The notes under the pieces were generated by a model. That model was given only the letters and a program-made list of their open reading frames with translations, was not told the origin of the DNA and made no database searches. DNA of 64,000 nt from Cognatishimia sp. SS12 (GTDB lineage Bacteria > Pseudomonadota > Alphaproteobacteria > Rhodobacterales > Rhodobacteraceae). The stretch is from contig NZ_JAQNCZ010000005.1 in assembly GCF_028369055.1 (NCBI RefSeq), positions 124,001 through 188,000 on the forward strand, in the 5' to 3' direction. Shown here one piece after another: positions 37,030-45,445 of the stretch (position 1 is its first letter; each line of letters begins with the position of its first letter). The translations under genes and the position numbers were made by a program.

Positions 37030-37132
37030 CGCGGACCTTTTGCCAGAATATCACAGCCCAGCCACAGTGAGCCTAACGCAAGCGGCATGCAAGTCTTTGA
37101 AGAAATACGACAGATTGCGGCGTGTCAGCGAC

Positions 37133-37753
37133 TCAGCGCTTTTCGTACTCGGGAACGAAGGCGCGCAGCACTTTGGTTTTGTCATCGCCATCATATTCAT
37201 AGAGCCGATCAAAACTGGCCCCTTTGGCGGCAAAGGTATCCATCAGTTTTTTGGGGTAAAATGACGGTTTCACATCTTCAAACCCCGGCAGGGAGGCGAG
37301 CAGCTGCGACGTGGACATGGCGCAATGAGATTGCGCCACGGCCGGATGCGCCATCACCTTGCGCAAGGCCAGCTCTGCAACCTCGGGAGAAACCTCAAGG
37401 GTCTGGATTACAACATGATAGGTCTCGCGCGCGTGAAAGCGGGTGTATTGATCCACCATATAAGGGGTCATGCCGTAAACCGTATCGTTGTAGGACACGA
37501 TCTTGGGGTGACGGAATGTGCCGGCCGGGTCAAAGGCGACGCGCTGGCTGCCATTCACGAGGATGGATGTATGCGCCCCAGCCCCGCTGCGGTTGGAGAG
37601 CATGGTGTAGAGCGTGATCGAGGGCGGCCCGTCATGGCGATAGGCTGCGCGCGCCACCTCATCGGGGCTGCTGCCGCCCTTGTTGGGCACTGTACAGGCC
37701 GTCAGCGTGGCAAGCGCGGCCAACAGGGCCAAGATACGCAAAACGAAACTCAT
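37133..37753 (-). CDS. lipoprotein with conserved His/Cys segments
   Basis: A 206-aa lipoprotein precursor: signal peptide and lipobox LTAC with Cys20. The mature part contains AGAHTSILV (His about 60), VAFDPAGTFRHP, and SHCAMSTSQLLASL (Cys about 143). This order of His, a D-P-G turn and a later Cys before a helix recalls papain-like or DUF4105-type folds, but no family can be named with certainty. It lies 103 bases after fdhD's start, pointing the same way. Function unknown. Confidence 0.75.
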   Translation of the reverse strand: MSFVLRILALLAALATLTACTVPNKGGSSPDEVARAAYRHDGPPSITLYTMLSNRSGAGAHTSILVNGSQRVAFDPAGTFRHPKIVSYNDTVYGMTPYMVDQYTRFHARETYHVVIQTLEVSPEVAELALRKVMAHPAVAQSHCAMSTSQLLASLPGFEDVKPSFYPKKLMDTFAAKGASFDRLYEYDGDDKTKVLRAFVPEYEKR

Positions 37754-37784
37754 GAACCCGCCCCCTTTGGGTGCTGCCTGTGGA

Positions 37785-37919
37785 TCAGGTGCGGAACAGC
37801 GCCAGCACGATCAGAATAAAGATCGACACACCCGCAACCCAAGTCGATGCCTTGATGAATCCGGTGAAGGTTTTTTCCTGAACTTCGATGTTCATGGAGC
37901 CATGTTCGTGTTCGGCCAT
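37785..37919 (-). CDS. aa3-type cytochrome c oxidase subunit IV
   Basis: A 44-aa single-helix protein: MAEHEHGSMNIEVQEKTF, then the segment TGFIKASTWVAGVSI and a hydrophobic helix to about residue 42, ending LFRT. This is the pattern of bacterial aa3 oxidase subunit IV, found in Rhodobacter and Paracoccus, where it packs against subunit I and is dispensable for activity. The main oxidase genes are not in the window. The start ATG 37919 is followed by a second Met at residue 9. Confidence 0.85.
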   Translation of the reverse strand: MAEHEHGSMNIEVQEKTFTGFIKASTWVAGVSIFILIVLALFRT

Positions 37920-38049
37920 TGTGAATGTCCCTATGTCTTTGGTTTGCTGGCTGGATACTGCAAATTTCCGGCGCTGTCACCACAGCAAACTGCGTCATTA
38001 CGAAACAATTGCAAGGGTCTGGCGTGCCAGAAACTTGGCGAGCGAGCGC

Positions 38050-38502
38050 CTAGGTATTTTCATCCAGATCTTGGGCGAGGCGAAAACCGATCCGTTTGGG
38101 TTCGGCCGTTTCCGGCTGTTTTGGCAGCGCACGCAATGTCACGTTCAACTGGCTAACATGCTGTACCAGCTGGGTTTTTGCGCCGCTGGTGTCTGTGCCA
38201 TAAAACGTGACCATATCCGGGTCGAAAAACCCCATGCCCTCGATGCGCAGCACGCCGGTGTTGCCGCCGGTGAAGCCCATGGCAATCTCGTGCTCATTGT
38301 CGAGCTGTTTTTCAAAGTTCTGGATATAGAGAATCAGCCGCTCATAGGCCCATTCCGCTGCGCTTTTGTTTTTGATCGGCTTTTCCGAAACTTTGGTTGG
38401 CAGATCTTTGGCGCATTCGCCTTTTTCGGCGTCCACCTCATAGCGGCGCGGCAGGGCGGCGGCCTCTTCGGCCTCTGCAGAGGTGCGTATCTCGTTATCC
38501 AT
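38050..38502 (-). CDS. uncharacterised protein, possibly DUF6173
   Basis: A 150-aa soluble protein with an acidic N-terminus and a beta-rich C-terminal half (AMGFTGGNTGVLRIEGMGFFDPDMVTFYG ...), resembling what I recall of the DUF6173 family. This is not certain. It starts 3 bases after the metallohydrolase gene and ends a three-gene unit with the acyl-CoA dehydrogenase. No catalytic motif is recognisable. Confidence 0.7.
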   Translation of the reverse strand: MDNEIRTSAEAEEAAALPRRYEVDAEKGECAKDLPTKVSEKPIKNKSAAEWAYERLILYIQNFEKQLDNEHEIAMGFTGGNTGVLRIEGMGFFDPDMVTFYGTDTSGAKTQLVQHVSQLNVTLRALPKQPETAEPKRIGFRLAQDLDENT

Positions 38503-38505
38503 GGC

Positions 38506-39558
38506 TCATTCCTTCATCTGCCACAGCCAGGCCCCATCGGCGCGGCGCGTGCGGGTGGCCTGCCCACTGTGATACAGATGATTGAGATGGGCAATCGCCT
38601 CGACCAGCGCCAACCCATATTCACCTTTGCCAATGCTGCGTTTGAACAGCGCCGGAAAACAGTCACCCGCTGTCTTTGGGGTCGCGATATGGGCGCGGAG
38701 ACGCTGCAGCGCGCCATGGTGGTTGTCGATCAATTGCCGCATGCGTGTCGGCAGGCCCTTAAAGGGTAATTTATGGCCGCCCAGCACCAGATTTTCAGGT
38801 CTAGCAAAGGCGGACAGCCTTGTGCAGCTCTCCATCCAGTCGGCGACGGGGTCAGCGTCGGGTTCGGTGGCATAGACCCCTATATTAGAGCTGATCGAGG
38901 GTAGGATCTGATCGCCAGCGATCACAAGATTGTCATCGCGCGACCAGAAGGTCAGATGCTCTGGCGCGTGCCCGTGACCAATATGCACGTCCCACTGACG
39001 CCCCCCCATGCGAATCGTATCGTCCTGCTTCAGCCGCCGAAATCCCAGCGGCAGCGCATAGACCACATCGGCAAAATTAAACGGGCGTTCGGATTTGCGT
39101 TCGTCGAAAATGGCCGCGTCCATCCCGGCGGCGCGGTAAAATTCCAGCGTTTCTTGCCGGGGCACCGCCTGTTCATCCAGTTGCAGCATGCGCGCAAACA
39201 GCCAGGCCGTCCGTGAGGTCAGCAATTCTGCGCCAAATTCGGTCTGAAACCACCCGGCGAGGCCGATGTGGTCCGGATGGTGATGGGTCGCAATGACGCG
39301 CGTAATCGGTCGCCCATCCAGCGGTCCGTCCAGCAGTTTTTGCCAGATCGCGCGGCTGCGACGAGAGGACATGCCGGTATCCACCAGCGTCCAGCTGTCC
39401 CCGTCATCCAGCGCATAGACATTGACATGATCCAGCGCCATGGGCAGCGGCAGGCGCATCCAAAGCACGCCTTCGGCGACCTTAATCGCCTCGCCCTCCG
39501 CCGGTGGCTCGGCCCAAGGATAGCGCAGACCGGTTTCGGCTGGCACGGCTTGCGTCAC
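38506..39558 (-). CDS. MBL-fold metallohydrolase
   Basis: A metallo-beta-lactamase-fold protein (350 aa). The zinc motif HHHPDH lies at 92-97, further ligands near GHGHAPEH (about 215) and VIAGDQIL (about 233-240), and GGHKLPFKG near 275. A C-terminal helical domain of about 80 residues resembles the winged-helix-like tail of the LACTB2 group. It overlaps the acyl-CoA dehydrogenase stop by 4 bases (ATGA). A thioesterase or hydrolase role in the same catabolic route is possible, but the substrate is unknown. Confidence 0.87.
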   Translation of the reverse strand: MTQAVPAETGLRYPWAEPPAEGEAIKVAEGVLWMRLPLPMALDHVNVYALDDGDSWTLVDTGMSSRRSRAIWQKLLDGPLDGRPITRVIATHHHPDHIGLAGWFQTEFGAELLTSRTAWLFARMLQLDEQAVPRQETLEFYRAAGMDAAIFDERKSERPFNFADVVYALPLGFRRLKQDDTIRMGGRQWDVHIGHGHAPEHLTFWSRDDNLVIAGDQILPSISSNIGVYATEPDADPVADWMESCTRLSAFARPENLVLGGHKLPFKGLPTRMRQLIDNHHGALQRLRAHIATPKTAGDCFPALFKRSIGKGEYGLALVEAIAHLNHLYHSGQATRTRRADGAWLWQMKE

Positions 39559-41273
39559 ACGCCCAAATCTTCGGCGCTCAGCGCGTAAATATCCCCTTGG
39601 CCGGCTTTGGCATGCGCTAAAAGCCCCTCATGTTCAGGCAACAGGCGCCGGATGTAGAACCGCGCAAGACGGGTGCGCGGGCCTTCGCCGCCTTCGGCGC
39701 CGGCAGCTTTCAGGTGATAATGCGCACCTAGGATCCGGGCAAAACCCGCAAGATAGGGCACGCAGCCCGCAAAACGGTCGTTCAGATCCGTTTGGGACAC
39801 CATCCATTCCGTGGCTTCGCGCAGCGTCTCGCTGGCCTGCCAGACCGCTTCGGCCATCCGGGGGCGGCTGGCGCGGGCGGTCTCGGCAAACTGCTCAACC
39901 TCGTCGATCAGGGTCTGGGCCATTTCGCCGCCATCCATCATCTTGCGCGCCACCAGATCCATGGCCTGAATGCCATTTGTGCCTTCGTAGATCGAGGTGA
40001 TGCGCACATCGCGCAGATATTGCGCTGCGCCGGTCTCTTCGATGAATCCCATGCCGCCATGCACCTGTACGCCGGTATCCGCCGTGCGAATGCCGACATC
40101 GGTGCCAAAGGCCTTGGCAATCGGGGTCAAGAACGCCCCGCGCGCGCGCCAGTTCTCTGCGCCTGTGGCCTGCGCCATATCAAGGGCCAGCGCACATTCC
40201 AGCCCAATGGCGCGGGCGGCGAAAATTTCCGATTTCATGGTCGCGAGCATCCGGCGCACATCGGCGTGTTCAAAAATCGCACCGCTGCCGTCGGCGACCG
40301 GCGTGCGGCCTTGTTTGCGCTCCTGCGCATACTCTAGCGCCTGCTGATAGGCCGCTTCGGCCACGCCGACCCCTTGCATGCCCACCCCGAGACGTGCGTT
40401 GTTCATCATGGTGAACATGCATTTCATGCCGTCATGTTCCTGGCCGATCAGCCACCCGGTCGCGCCGTCATATTGCATCACTGCCGTCGGAGAGCCATGG
40501 ATACCAAGCTTATGTTCCAGGCTCACCACCTTCAGCGCATTGGCAACACCGGCTTCGCCGTTTTCGTCCGGCAGGTTGCGCGGCACCATAAACAGGCTGA
40601 TGCCTTTGGTGCCTTTGCCGCCATCGGGCAGTCGCGCCAGCACCAGGTGGCAGACGTTTTCGGTAAAATCGCAATCACCCCAGGTGATAAAAATTTTCTG
40701 CCCGGTGATCGCATAGGTGCCATCTGGGTTTCGCTCGGCCTTGGTGCGGAGCGCGCCGACATCCGAACCGGCCTGCGGCTCTGTCAGGTTCATCGTGCCG
40801 GACCATTCGCCCGAGTTCAGTTTTGGCAGATAAAGCGCTTTGATGTCATCAGAGGCATGGACCTCAAGCGCTTCGATATTGCCCTGCGTCAACAGGGGGT
40901 TCAGCTGCAGCGCCAGACACCCCGAAGCCATCATTTCGCCCACAGCCGTGGCCACGGAGAGGGGCAGGCCCATACCGCCGTGCTCCGGGTCGGCCCCGAC
41001 GCCAACCCAGCCACCTTCGGCAATGGCTGCGAAAGCCTGGGCATAGCCCGGCGCGCTGCGCAGTGCGCCATTTTCCAGCACGGATGGTGTCAAATCGCCA
41101 TTGCGATTGACCGGGGCAAGCACATCCTCACAAAGACGGCCCGCTTCGGTCAGAACTGCTGTCACAGTGTCAGGATCTGCCTCGGCAAAGCGCGAGGTCT
41201 GTTGCACTTGATCCAGCCCGACGATGTTGGCGTAGATGAATTCAAACTCGGAAACGGGCGCGCGGTATGGCAT
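39555..41273 (-). CDS. long-form acyl-CoA dehydrogenase
   Basis: A FAD-dependent acyl-CoA dehydrogenase (572 aa) with the extra C-terminal domain of the long ACAD subgroup, which includes DmdC and other roseobacter enzymes. Signatures are TEPQAGSDVGALRT, ITGQKIFITWGDCD, and the region DVRITSIYEGTNGIQAMDLVARK with the probable catalytic Glu. Electrons would pass through ETF to the ETF-QO at 30.3-31.9 kb. The substrate is not apparent; identity with DmdC is not supported. It heads an operon with the MBL protein and a small unknown protein. Confidence 0.9.
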   Translation of the reverse strand: MPYRAPVSEFEFIYANIVGLDQVQQTSRFAEADPDTVTAVLTEAGRLCEDVLAPVNRNGDLTPSVLENGALRSAPGYAQAFAAIAEGGWVGVGADPEHGGMGLPLSVATAVGEMMASGCLALQLNPLLTQGNIEALEVHASDDIKALYLPKLNSGEWSGTMNLTEPQAGSDVGALRTKAERNPDGTYAITGQKIFITWGDCDFTENVCHLVLARLPDGGKGTKGISLFMVPRNLPDENGEAGVANALKVVSLEHKLGIHGSPTAVMQYDGATGWLIGQEHDGMKCMFTMMNNARLGVGMQGVGVAEAAYQQALEYAQERKQGRTPVADGSGAIFEHADVRRMLATMKSEIFAARAIGLECALALDMAQATGAENWRARGAFLTPIAKAFGTDVGIRTADTGVQVHGGMGFIEETGAAQYLRDVRITSIYEGTNGIQAMDLVARKMMDGGEMAQTLIDEVEQFAETARASRPRMAEAVWQASETLREATEWMVSQTDLNDRFAGCVPYLAGFARILGAHYHLKAAGAEGGEGPRTRLARFYIRRLLPEHEGLLAHAKAGQGDIYALSAEDLGV

Positions 41274-41382
41274 CTGATTTACCCTTGGCAGTTGGCAATG
41301 TTAAAATTGACGAGTATGCAGCTTTGTCAACAACCCTAAGCTCGGGCGTATTCCCCGCCTATCATAACGCGGCGTCAGACCC

Positions 41383-42336
41383 ATGAATGACCTAACGACT
41401 CTCACCCTGCCGCCAGATGCGCGCGGCTATGCCAAGGCCAGCGCAATTTGGCAAGCAGGCGGGCTTGTGTCTTTCCCGACAGAAACGGTCTATGGGCTGG
41501 GCGCGGATGCGCGCAACGATCATGCGGTGGCCGGGATTTTTGCCGCCAAGGAACGGCCAAGTTTCAACCCCCTGATCGTACATGTCGACAGCATCGCGCA
41601 TGCGCAGAAATACGTGATTTGGTCGGCTGCCGCCGATCGGCTGGCACAGGCCTTTTGGCCCGGTCCGCTGACATTGGTGTTGCCACTTAAGGAAAACGCA
41701 GGTCTTTCGCCTCTGGTCACAGCGGGTCTGCCCACATTGGCCATTCGACTGCCCGCGCACCCGGTTGCGCAGGCGCTTCTGGCGACCTTTGGCGGGCCGG
41801 TGGCGGCACCGTCGGCAAACCCTTCAGGCCGCATCAGCCCCACCCGCGCAGCACATGTTCTTCAGGGGCTCAGCGGCAGAATTGACGCGGTGCTTGATGG
41901 TGGGGCCTGTGACGTCGGGCTGGAAAGTACCATCGTCGGTCTGGCAGATGCGCCAATGCTGCTGCGTCCGGGCGGTTTGCCTGCCGAAGCGCTTGAGGCC
42001 GCGCTGGATGCCCCGCTGGCGCAGCACGGCGGGGATGACCCGCTGGTTGCCCCCGGGCAGATGCAATCCCACTACGCCCCGGGTGCGCCGGTACGGTTGA
42101 ACGCCGAAAGCGCGGCGGAGGGCGAGCTTCTGCTGGGGTTTGGCGCGGTAGACTGTGACCTTAACCTATCAGCAGCGGGCGATCTGCGTGAGGCTGCTGC
42201 CAATCTATTTCACCACCTGCACGCGCTTGATGCGCGCGCGGCGCGCGCCATTGCTGTGTCACCCATTCCAATGCATGGTTTAGGCGCGGCCATCAACGAT
42301 CGACTGCGCCGCGCTGCCGCGCCGCGTGATCGCTAG
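41383..42336 (+). CDS. threonylcarbamoyl-AMP synthase (TsaC/Sua5 long form)
   Basis: A YrdC-domain enzyme (317 aa) forming threonylcarbamoyl-AMP for t6A37 tRNA modification. The YrdC core (about 1-210) has GGLVSFPTETVYGLGADA, the S-x-N motif APSANPSGRISPT and LESTIVG. A C-terminal Sua5 domain (about 220-317) makes it the long form, unlike the short E. coli TsaC. It is convergent with yqgE, with two bases between the stops. Confidence 0.92.
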   Translation: MNDLTTLTLPPDARGYAKASAIWQAGGLVSFPTETVYGLGADARNDHAVAGIFAAKERPSFNPLIVHVDSIAHAQKYVIWSAAADRLAQAFWPGPLTLVLPLKENAGLSPLVTAGLPTLAIRLPAHPVAQALLATFGGPVAAPSANPSGRISPTRAAHVLQGLSGRIDAVLDGGACDVGLESTIVGLADAPMLLRPGGLPAEALEAALDAPLAQHGGDDPLVAPGQMQSHYAPGAPVRLNAESAAEGELLLGFGAVDCDLNLSAAGDLREAAANLFHHLHALDARAARAIAVSPIPMHGLGAAINDRLRRAAAPRDR

Positions 42337-42338
42337 GC

Positions 42339-42914
42339 TCAGGCGTGCCCGGCGCTGGCCGATAACGTCAGCGGATCAATTCCCAATGTATTCAGCGCCG
42401 CGCCCCATTTCTGATCGTCTGCGGTGTCAAACACCAGTTCAAGCGCAGGATCACAGATAAGCCAGCCATTGTCGGCAATTTCGGCCTCCAGCTGCCCCGG
42501 CCCCCAGCCGCTATACCCCAAGGCCAGAATGGCCCGATCAGGCCCGCCGCCTTCGGCCATATCCTCCAGCACATCAAGCGTCGCAGTCATGGCAAAGCCG
42601 GCTTTGACCTCCAGCGTCGAAATCTCGGAGCGGTAGTCTGCAGAATGCAACACAAAGCCGCGCCCACTTTCGACCGGACCGCCAAAGTGCAGCGGAAAAT
42701 CTCGGCTGGCGTGCCCTTTGGCAATCGAAAGCTGTTCCAGCAGATCAGAGAACTGCATCGAGCCCATGGTTTTATTGACGATCAGCCCCATGGCCCCATC
42801 GTCGTTGTGGGCACAGAGATAAACAATCGAATGCGCGAATCTTGGATCCCCCATGCCCGGCATGGCGATCAACATCTTTCCGGTTAGCTTCAGCGGTTCA
42901 GCGGCTATCTGCAA
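42339..42914 (-). CDS. YqgE/AlgH-family protein
   Basis: A 191-aa DUF179 protein. Typical segments are LTGKMLIAMPGMGDPRFAHSIVYLCAHNDDGAMGLIVNK near the start, the FGGPVESGRGFVLH region and YSGWGPGQLEAEIADNGWL. The family is widely conserved with no settled function. It diverges from the DsbD-like gene; the 149-base gap between them has no further gene. Confidence 0.92.
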   Translation of the reverse strand: MQIAAEPLKLTGKMLIAMPGMGDPRFAHSIVYLCAHNDDGAMGLIVNKTMGSMQFSDLLEQLSIAKGHASRDFPLHFGGPVESGRGFVLHSADYRSEISTLEVKAGFAMTATLDVLEDMAEGGGPDRAILALGYSGWGPGQLEAEIADNGWLICDPALELVFDTADDQKWGAALNTLGIDPLTLSASAGHA

Positions 42915-43063
42915 AAGACCCTACCTTCCTACGCAAAGCGCTTAGCCATTGTGAGAGCTGCGATGCCATCGCGCAAGCAATTTCGCAATTAAGTCAGGGG
43001 TTCACGCCCTGCCTCGCCGGAAAGTGAATTGGCTTTTCTGCACCAATCGCGCATGTCTGAACC

Positions 43064-43876
43064 ATGTTGAAGCACTGTATTCTGGCTGGATTGGCCGCCC
43101 TCTCTTTGATTGTACCACAGCGCGCTGCCCTCGCGCAGCTGCTGGAGCAGCCCGCCCACGCAGACATTCTGCCCGGCTGGCGACAGGCCGATGGCACCCA
43201 TGTCGCGGCGTTGCGCATCGTTCTGAAAGACGGCTGGAAGACCTATTGGCGCGCGCCCGGCGATGGCGGCATTCCGCCCCGGTTTAACTGGTCAGGTTCG
43301 CGTAACCTAAAGGCACTGCAACCGATCTGGCCCGCACCAAGCGTGTTTTTGCAAAACGGCCTGCGCTCGGTCGGCTATGAACGCGAGCTTTTGCTGCCTT
43401 TTGCCATCGCCCCACGGCGCGCCGGGGCCGATATCAAACTGAGCGGCACGCTAGAGATCGGTGTCTGCAAAGACGTCTGTATCCCCGAGACCTTGAAAGT
43501 GGTCGCTGTTCTGCCCGGTACCGCCACCGAGGTGGACCCACGGATCGCTGCGGCTTTGGCGGCACAGCCCTATAGCGCACAAGAGGCCGGTGTCAGCACC
43601 GTGGAGTGCCATATGGATGCAACGCCGGACGGTATTCGTCTCAGCGCGACCATTCAAATGCCCGATGCCGGGCGTGAGTTTGCAGTGATCGAAACTGACA
43701 ACCCAGAACTTTGGGTGGCAGAGGCCGCCCTTGCGCGGCGCGGCGCAACACTGAGCGTCAGCAGCGAGATCATCCACGTGGAAAACGACCCCTTTCTGCT
43801 GAATCGCGATGGGGTCCGTATCACCGTGCTTGGCAGCAAATATAGCGTTGATATCAAAGGCTGTCGCGCCGGGTGA
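43064..43876 (+). CDS. exported DsbD N-domain-like protein
   Basis: A 270-aa periplasmic protein with a signal peptide (cleavage near residue 24, RAALA-Q). The rest resembles the N-terminal immunoglobulin-like domain of DsbD/ScsB thiol:disulfide interchange proteins, including the paired cysteines GVCKDVCIP (C135, C139). The membrane and thioredoxin domains of full DsbD are absent. It may receive electrons from a separate CcdA-like partner, or have another redox role. It runs convergently into the histidine-kinase gene. Confidence 0.85.
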   Translation: MLKHCILAGLAALSLIVPQRAALAQLLEQPAHADILPGWRQADGTHVAALRIVLKDGWKTYWRAPGDGGIPPRFNWSGSRNLKALQPIWPAPSVFLQNGLRSVGYERELLLPFAIAPRRAGADIKLSGTLEIGVCKDVCIPETLKVVAVLPGTATEVDPRIAAALAAQPYSAQEAGVSTVECHMDATPDGIRLSATIQMPDAGREFAVIETDNPELWVAEAALARRGATLSVSSEIIHVENDPFLLNRDGVRITVLGSKYSVDIKGCRAG

Positions 43877-43886
43877 TGCGCTTTTG

Positions 43887-45356
43887 TCAAATTGGTAAAG
43901 TCACCCGCACCTGATAATGGGTCTCGCCGGGGTCTGCTTCGACCGTCGCCCCAAAATCAGTTGCCAGCTGCGCCACAAGCATTGATCCCAGTTTGCTCGA
44001 CGAGATCGTGGCGATTGGCTGCGCGCGCTCGATCTTATTGCGCACGATGATCTCTGCGGCGTCGGCCTTTGTGTGCAGCGTGACAGAGATATCTGCACCG
44101 CCTTCCTCGTGCAGGCCATATTTCAGTGCATTTGTCAGCAGCTCATTCATGATCAGCCCAAGTCCACTGGCCTTATCGCTCGGTATGTGACGCTCCTCGC
44201 CAGTTACCGTCAGGCAGATGTCTTCTTCCGGCAAATCCGCGGTCTGCCGAAGTGTTGCAACAATTTCCGAAAGCAAGGACTGCAGCGACACATCGATACG
44301 ATCCCCGCTGAGCTGCATCAGCCCATGGGTGCTGGAAATCGCGCCAATGCGGGCTTCTAGCGCGCTCAGGGAGGCCAGCGCATCTTCGACCTCACCGCCC
44401 GATTTGCGCAGCGCGCTTTTTTCGGAGCGCAGCATTGCCATCGCAATGGCCAGAGAGTTTTTGATCCGGTGATTGGCTTCATCAATCAACGCCTCGCGCA
44501 GCGACAATTCCCGCGCCAGCGCTTGACGGTCCATTTCGACATCGGTCAGATCCACAAGGCTGCCGACCAGTTTTTCGCGCCGATCCTCGGGGTCCGTCAC
44601 AACCTCGGCACGCACGCGCAAATACCGTGTGGTGCCGTCTTTCTGCGGTACGCGATAATCCAAAGAGGCCATCGTGCCGCGCGGCGCGGCAAAAACGCGA
44701 TCTACTTCAGCATGAAAGAAGGGCAGGTCTTCCGGGTGAATACGCTCAAGGAAGGGCGCGGCCTTGTCTCCGGCCTCGCCCGGTTCAAATCCGAACATTT
44801 CATCCACGGCTGCGCTGCGCTCAAGGCGACCGCTCGCAGGGTCATAACTGAATTGGCTGATCGCAGCGGTCACTTTGGCCATGCGGCGCAATGCGTCAGA
44901 CAAATGACGGTCCAACTCTTGTCGCGTCACATCCTCGGCAACTTGCAAGCAGGCAACAACCTTGCCATCGCGCATGACCGGCGACGTGCGGATGATCCAA
45001 TGATATTCGGCATAATCGCCGTTCTCAGTGGTGAGATCATAGCGGTAGGGGCCAATTTCTGTGGCCGTCCCGGTTTCCATGATCTGGGCAACCGTATCAT
45101 AGATCGCCTGCTTTGCAGCACCGCCGTCTTCGGCATCTTCGCTGGGCGGAAACGCTTCGAACATGCCCATCCCGACCACATCACGCCCTTCGGATGCCGA
45201 CATCACTTCATGCGCTTTGTTGCGCCACAGCAAGGTCAGCTTGTTATCCGGTGCAAACAGGAGGGCCGCAAAATTGGCCTGGGAAAATGCGTCTACGACC
45301 AACGAAATCTGTTGGCTGAGCCTGTCGTGATGATCGCTTAAGATCTCTTGCCGCAT
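43887..45356 (-). CDS. PAS-domain sensor histidine kinase (HisKA_2/HWE type)
   Basis: A cytosolic kinase (489 aa). Two PAS-like domains cover about 20-145 and 150-275. The HisKA_2 phosphoacceptor is EANHRIKNSLAIAMAML (His about 299), and the HATPase domain has MNELLTNALKYGL. No membrane helix is seen. The second PAS domain matches the PAS-PAC type used with blue-light or redox cofactors, but no LOV cysteine motif (NCRFLQ) is present. ATG 45356 has AAAGGA upstream; an upstream TTG is less likely. No response regulator is adjacent. Confidence 0.87.
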   Translation of the reverse strand: MRQEILSDHHDRLSQQISLVVDAFSQANFAALLFAPDNKLTLLWRNKAHEVMSASEGRDVVGMGMFEAFPPSEDAEDGGAAKQAIYDTVAQIMETGTATEIGPYRYDLTTENGDYAEYHWIIRTSPVMRDGKVVACLQVAEDVTRQELDRHLSDALRRMAKVTAAISQFSYDPASGRLERSAAVDEMFGFEPGEAGDKAAPFLERIHPEDLPFFHAEVDRVFAAPRGTMASLDYRVPQKDGTTRYLRVRAEVVTDPEDRREKLVGSLVDLTDVEMDRQALARELSLREALIDEANHRIKNSLAIAMAMLRSEKSALRKSGGEVEDALASLSALEARIGAISSTHGLMQLSGDRIDVSLQSLLSEIVATLRQTADLPEEDICLTVTGEERHIPSDKASGLGLIMNELLTNALKYGLHEEGGADISVTLHTKADAAEIIVRNKIERAQPIATISSSKLGSMLVAQLATDFGATVEADPGETHYQVRVTLPI

Positions 45357-45445
45357 CGTGATTCCTTTGGCCAGCAATTGAGTTTACGGCCATTCACGTT
45401 AGACGCGAAGCGTAAAACGACAGAGACGCAGCTGGTCTGGCGTAT

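Noticed and set aside
39555..41273. Assignment of the acyl-CoA dehydrogenase as DmdC (DMSP demethylation pathway)
   Set aside because: It belongs to the same long-form group, but no dmdA, dmdB or dmdD is present. The evidence does not separate it from other long ACADs.
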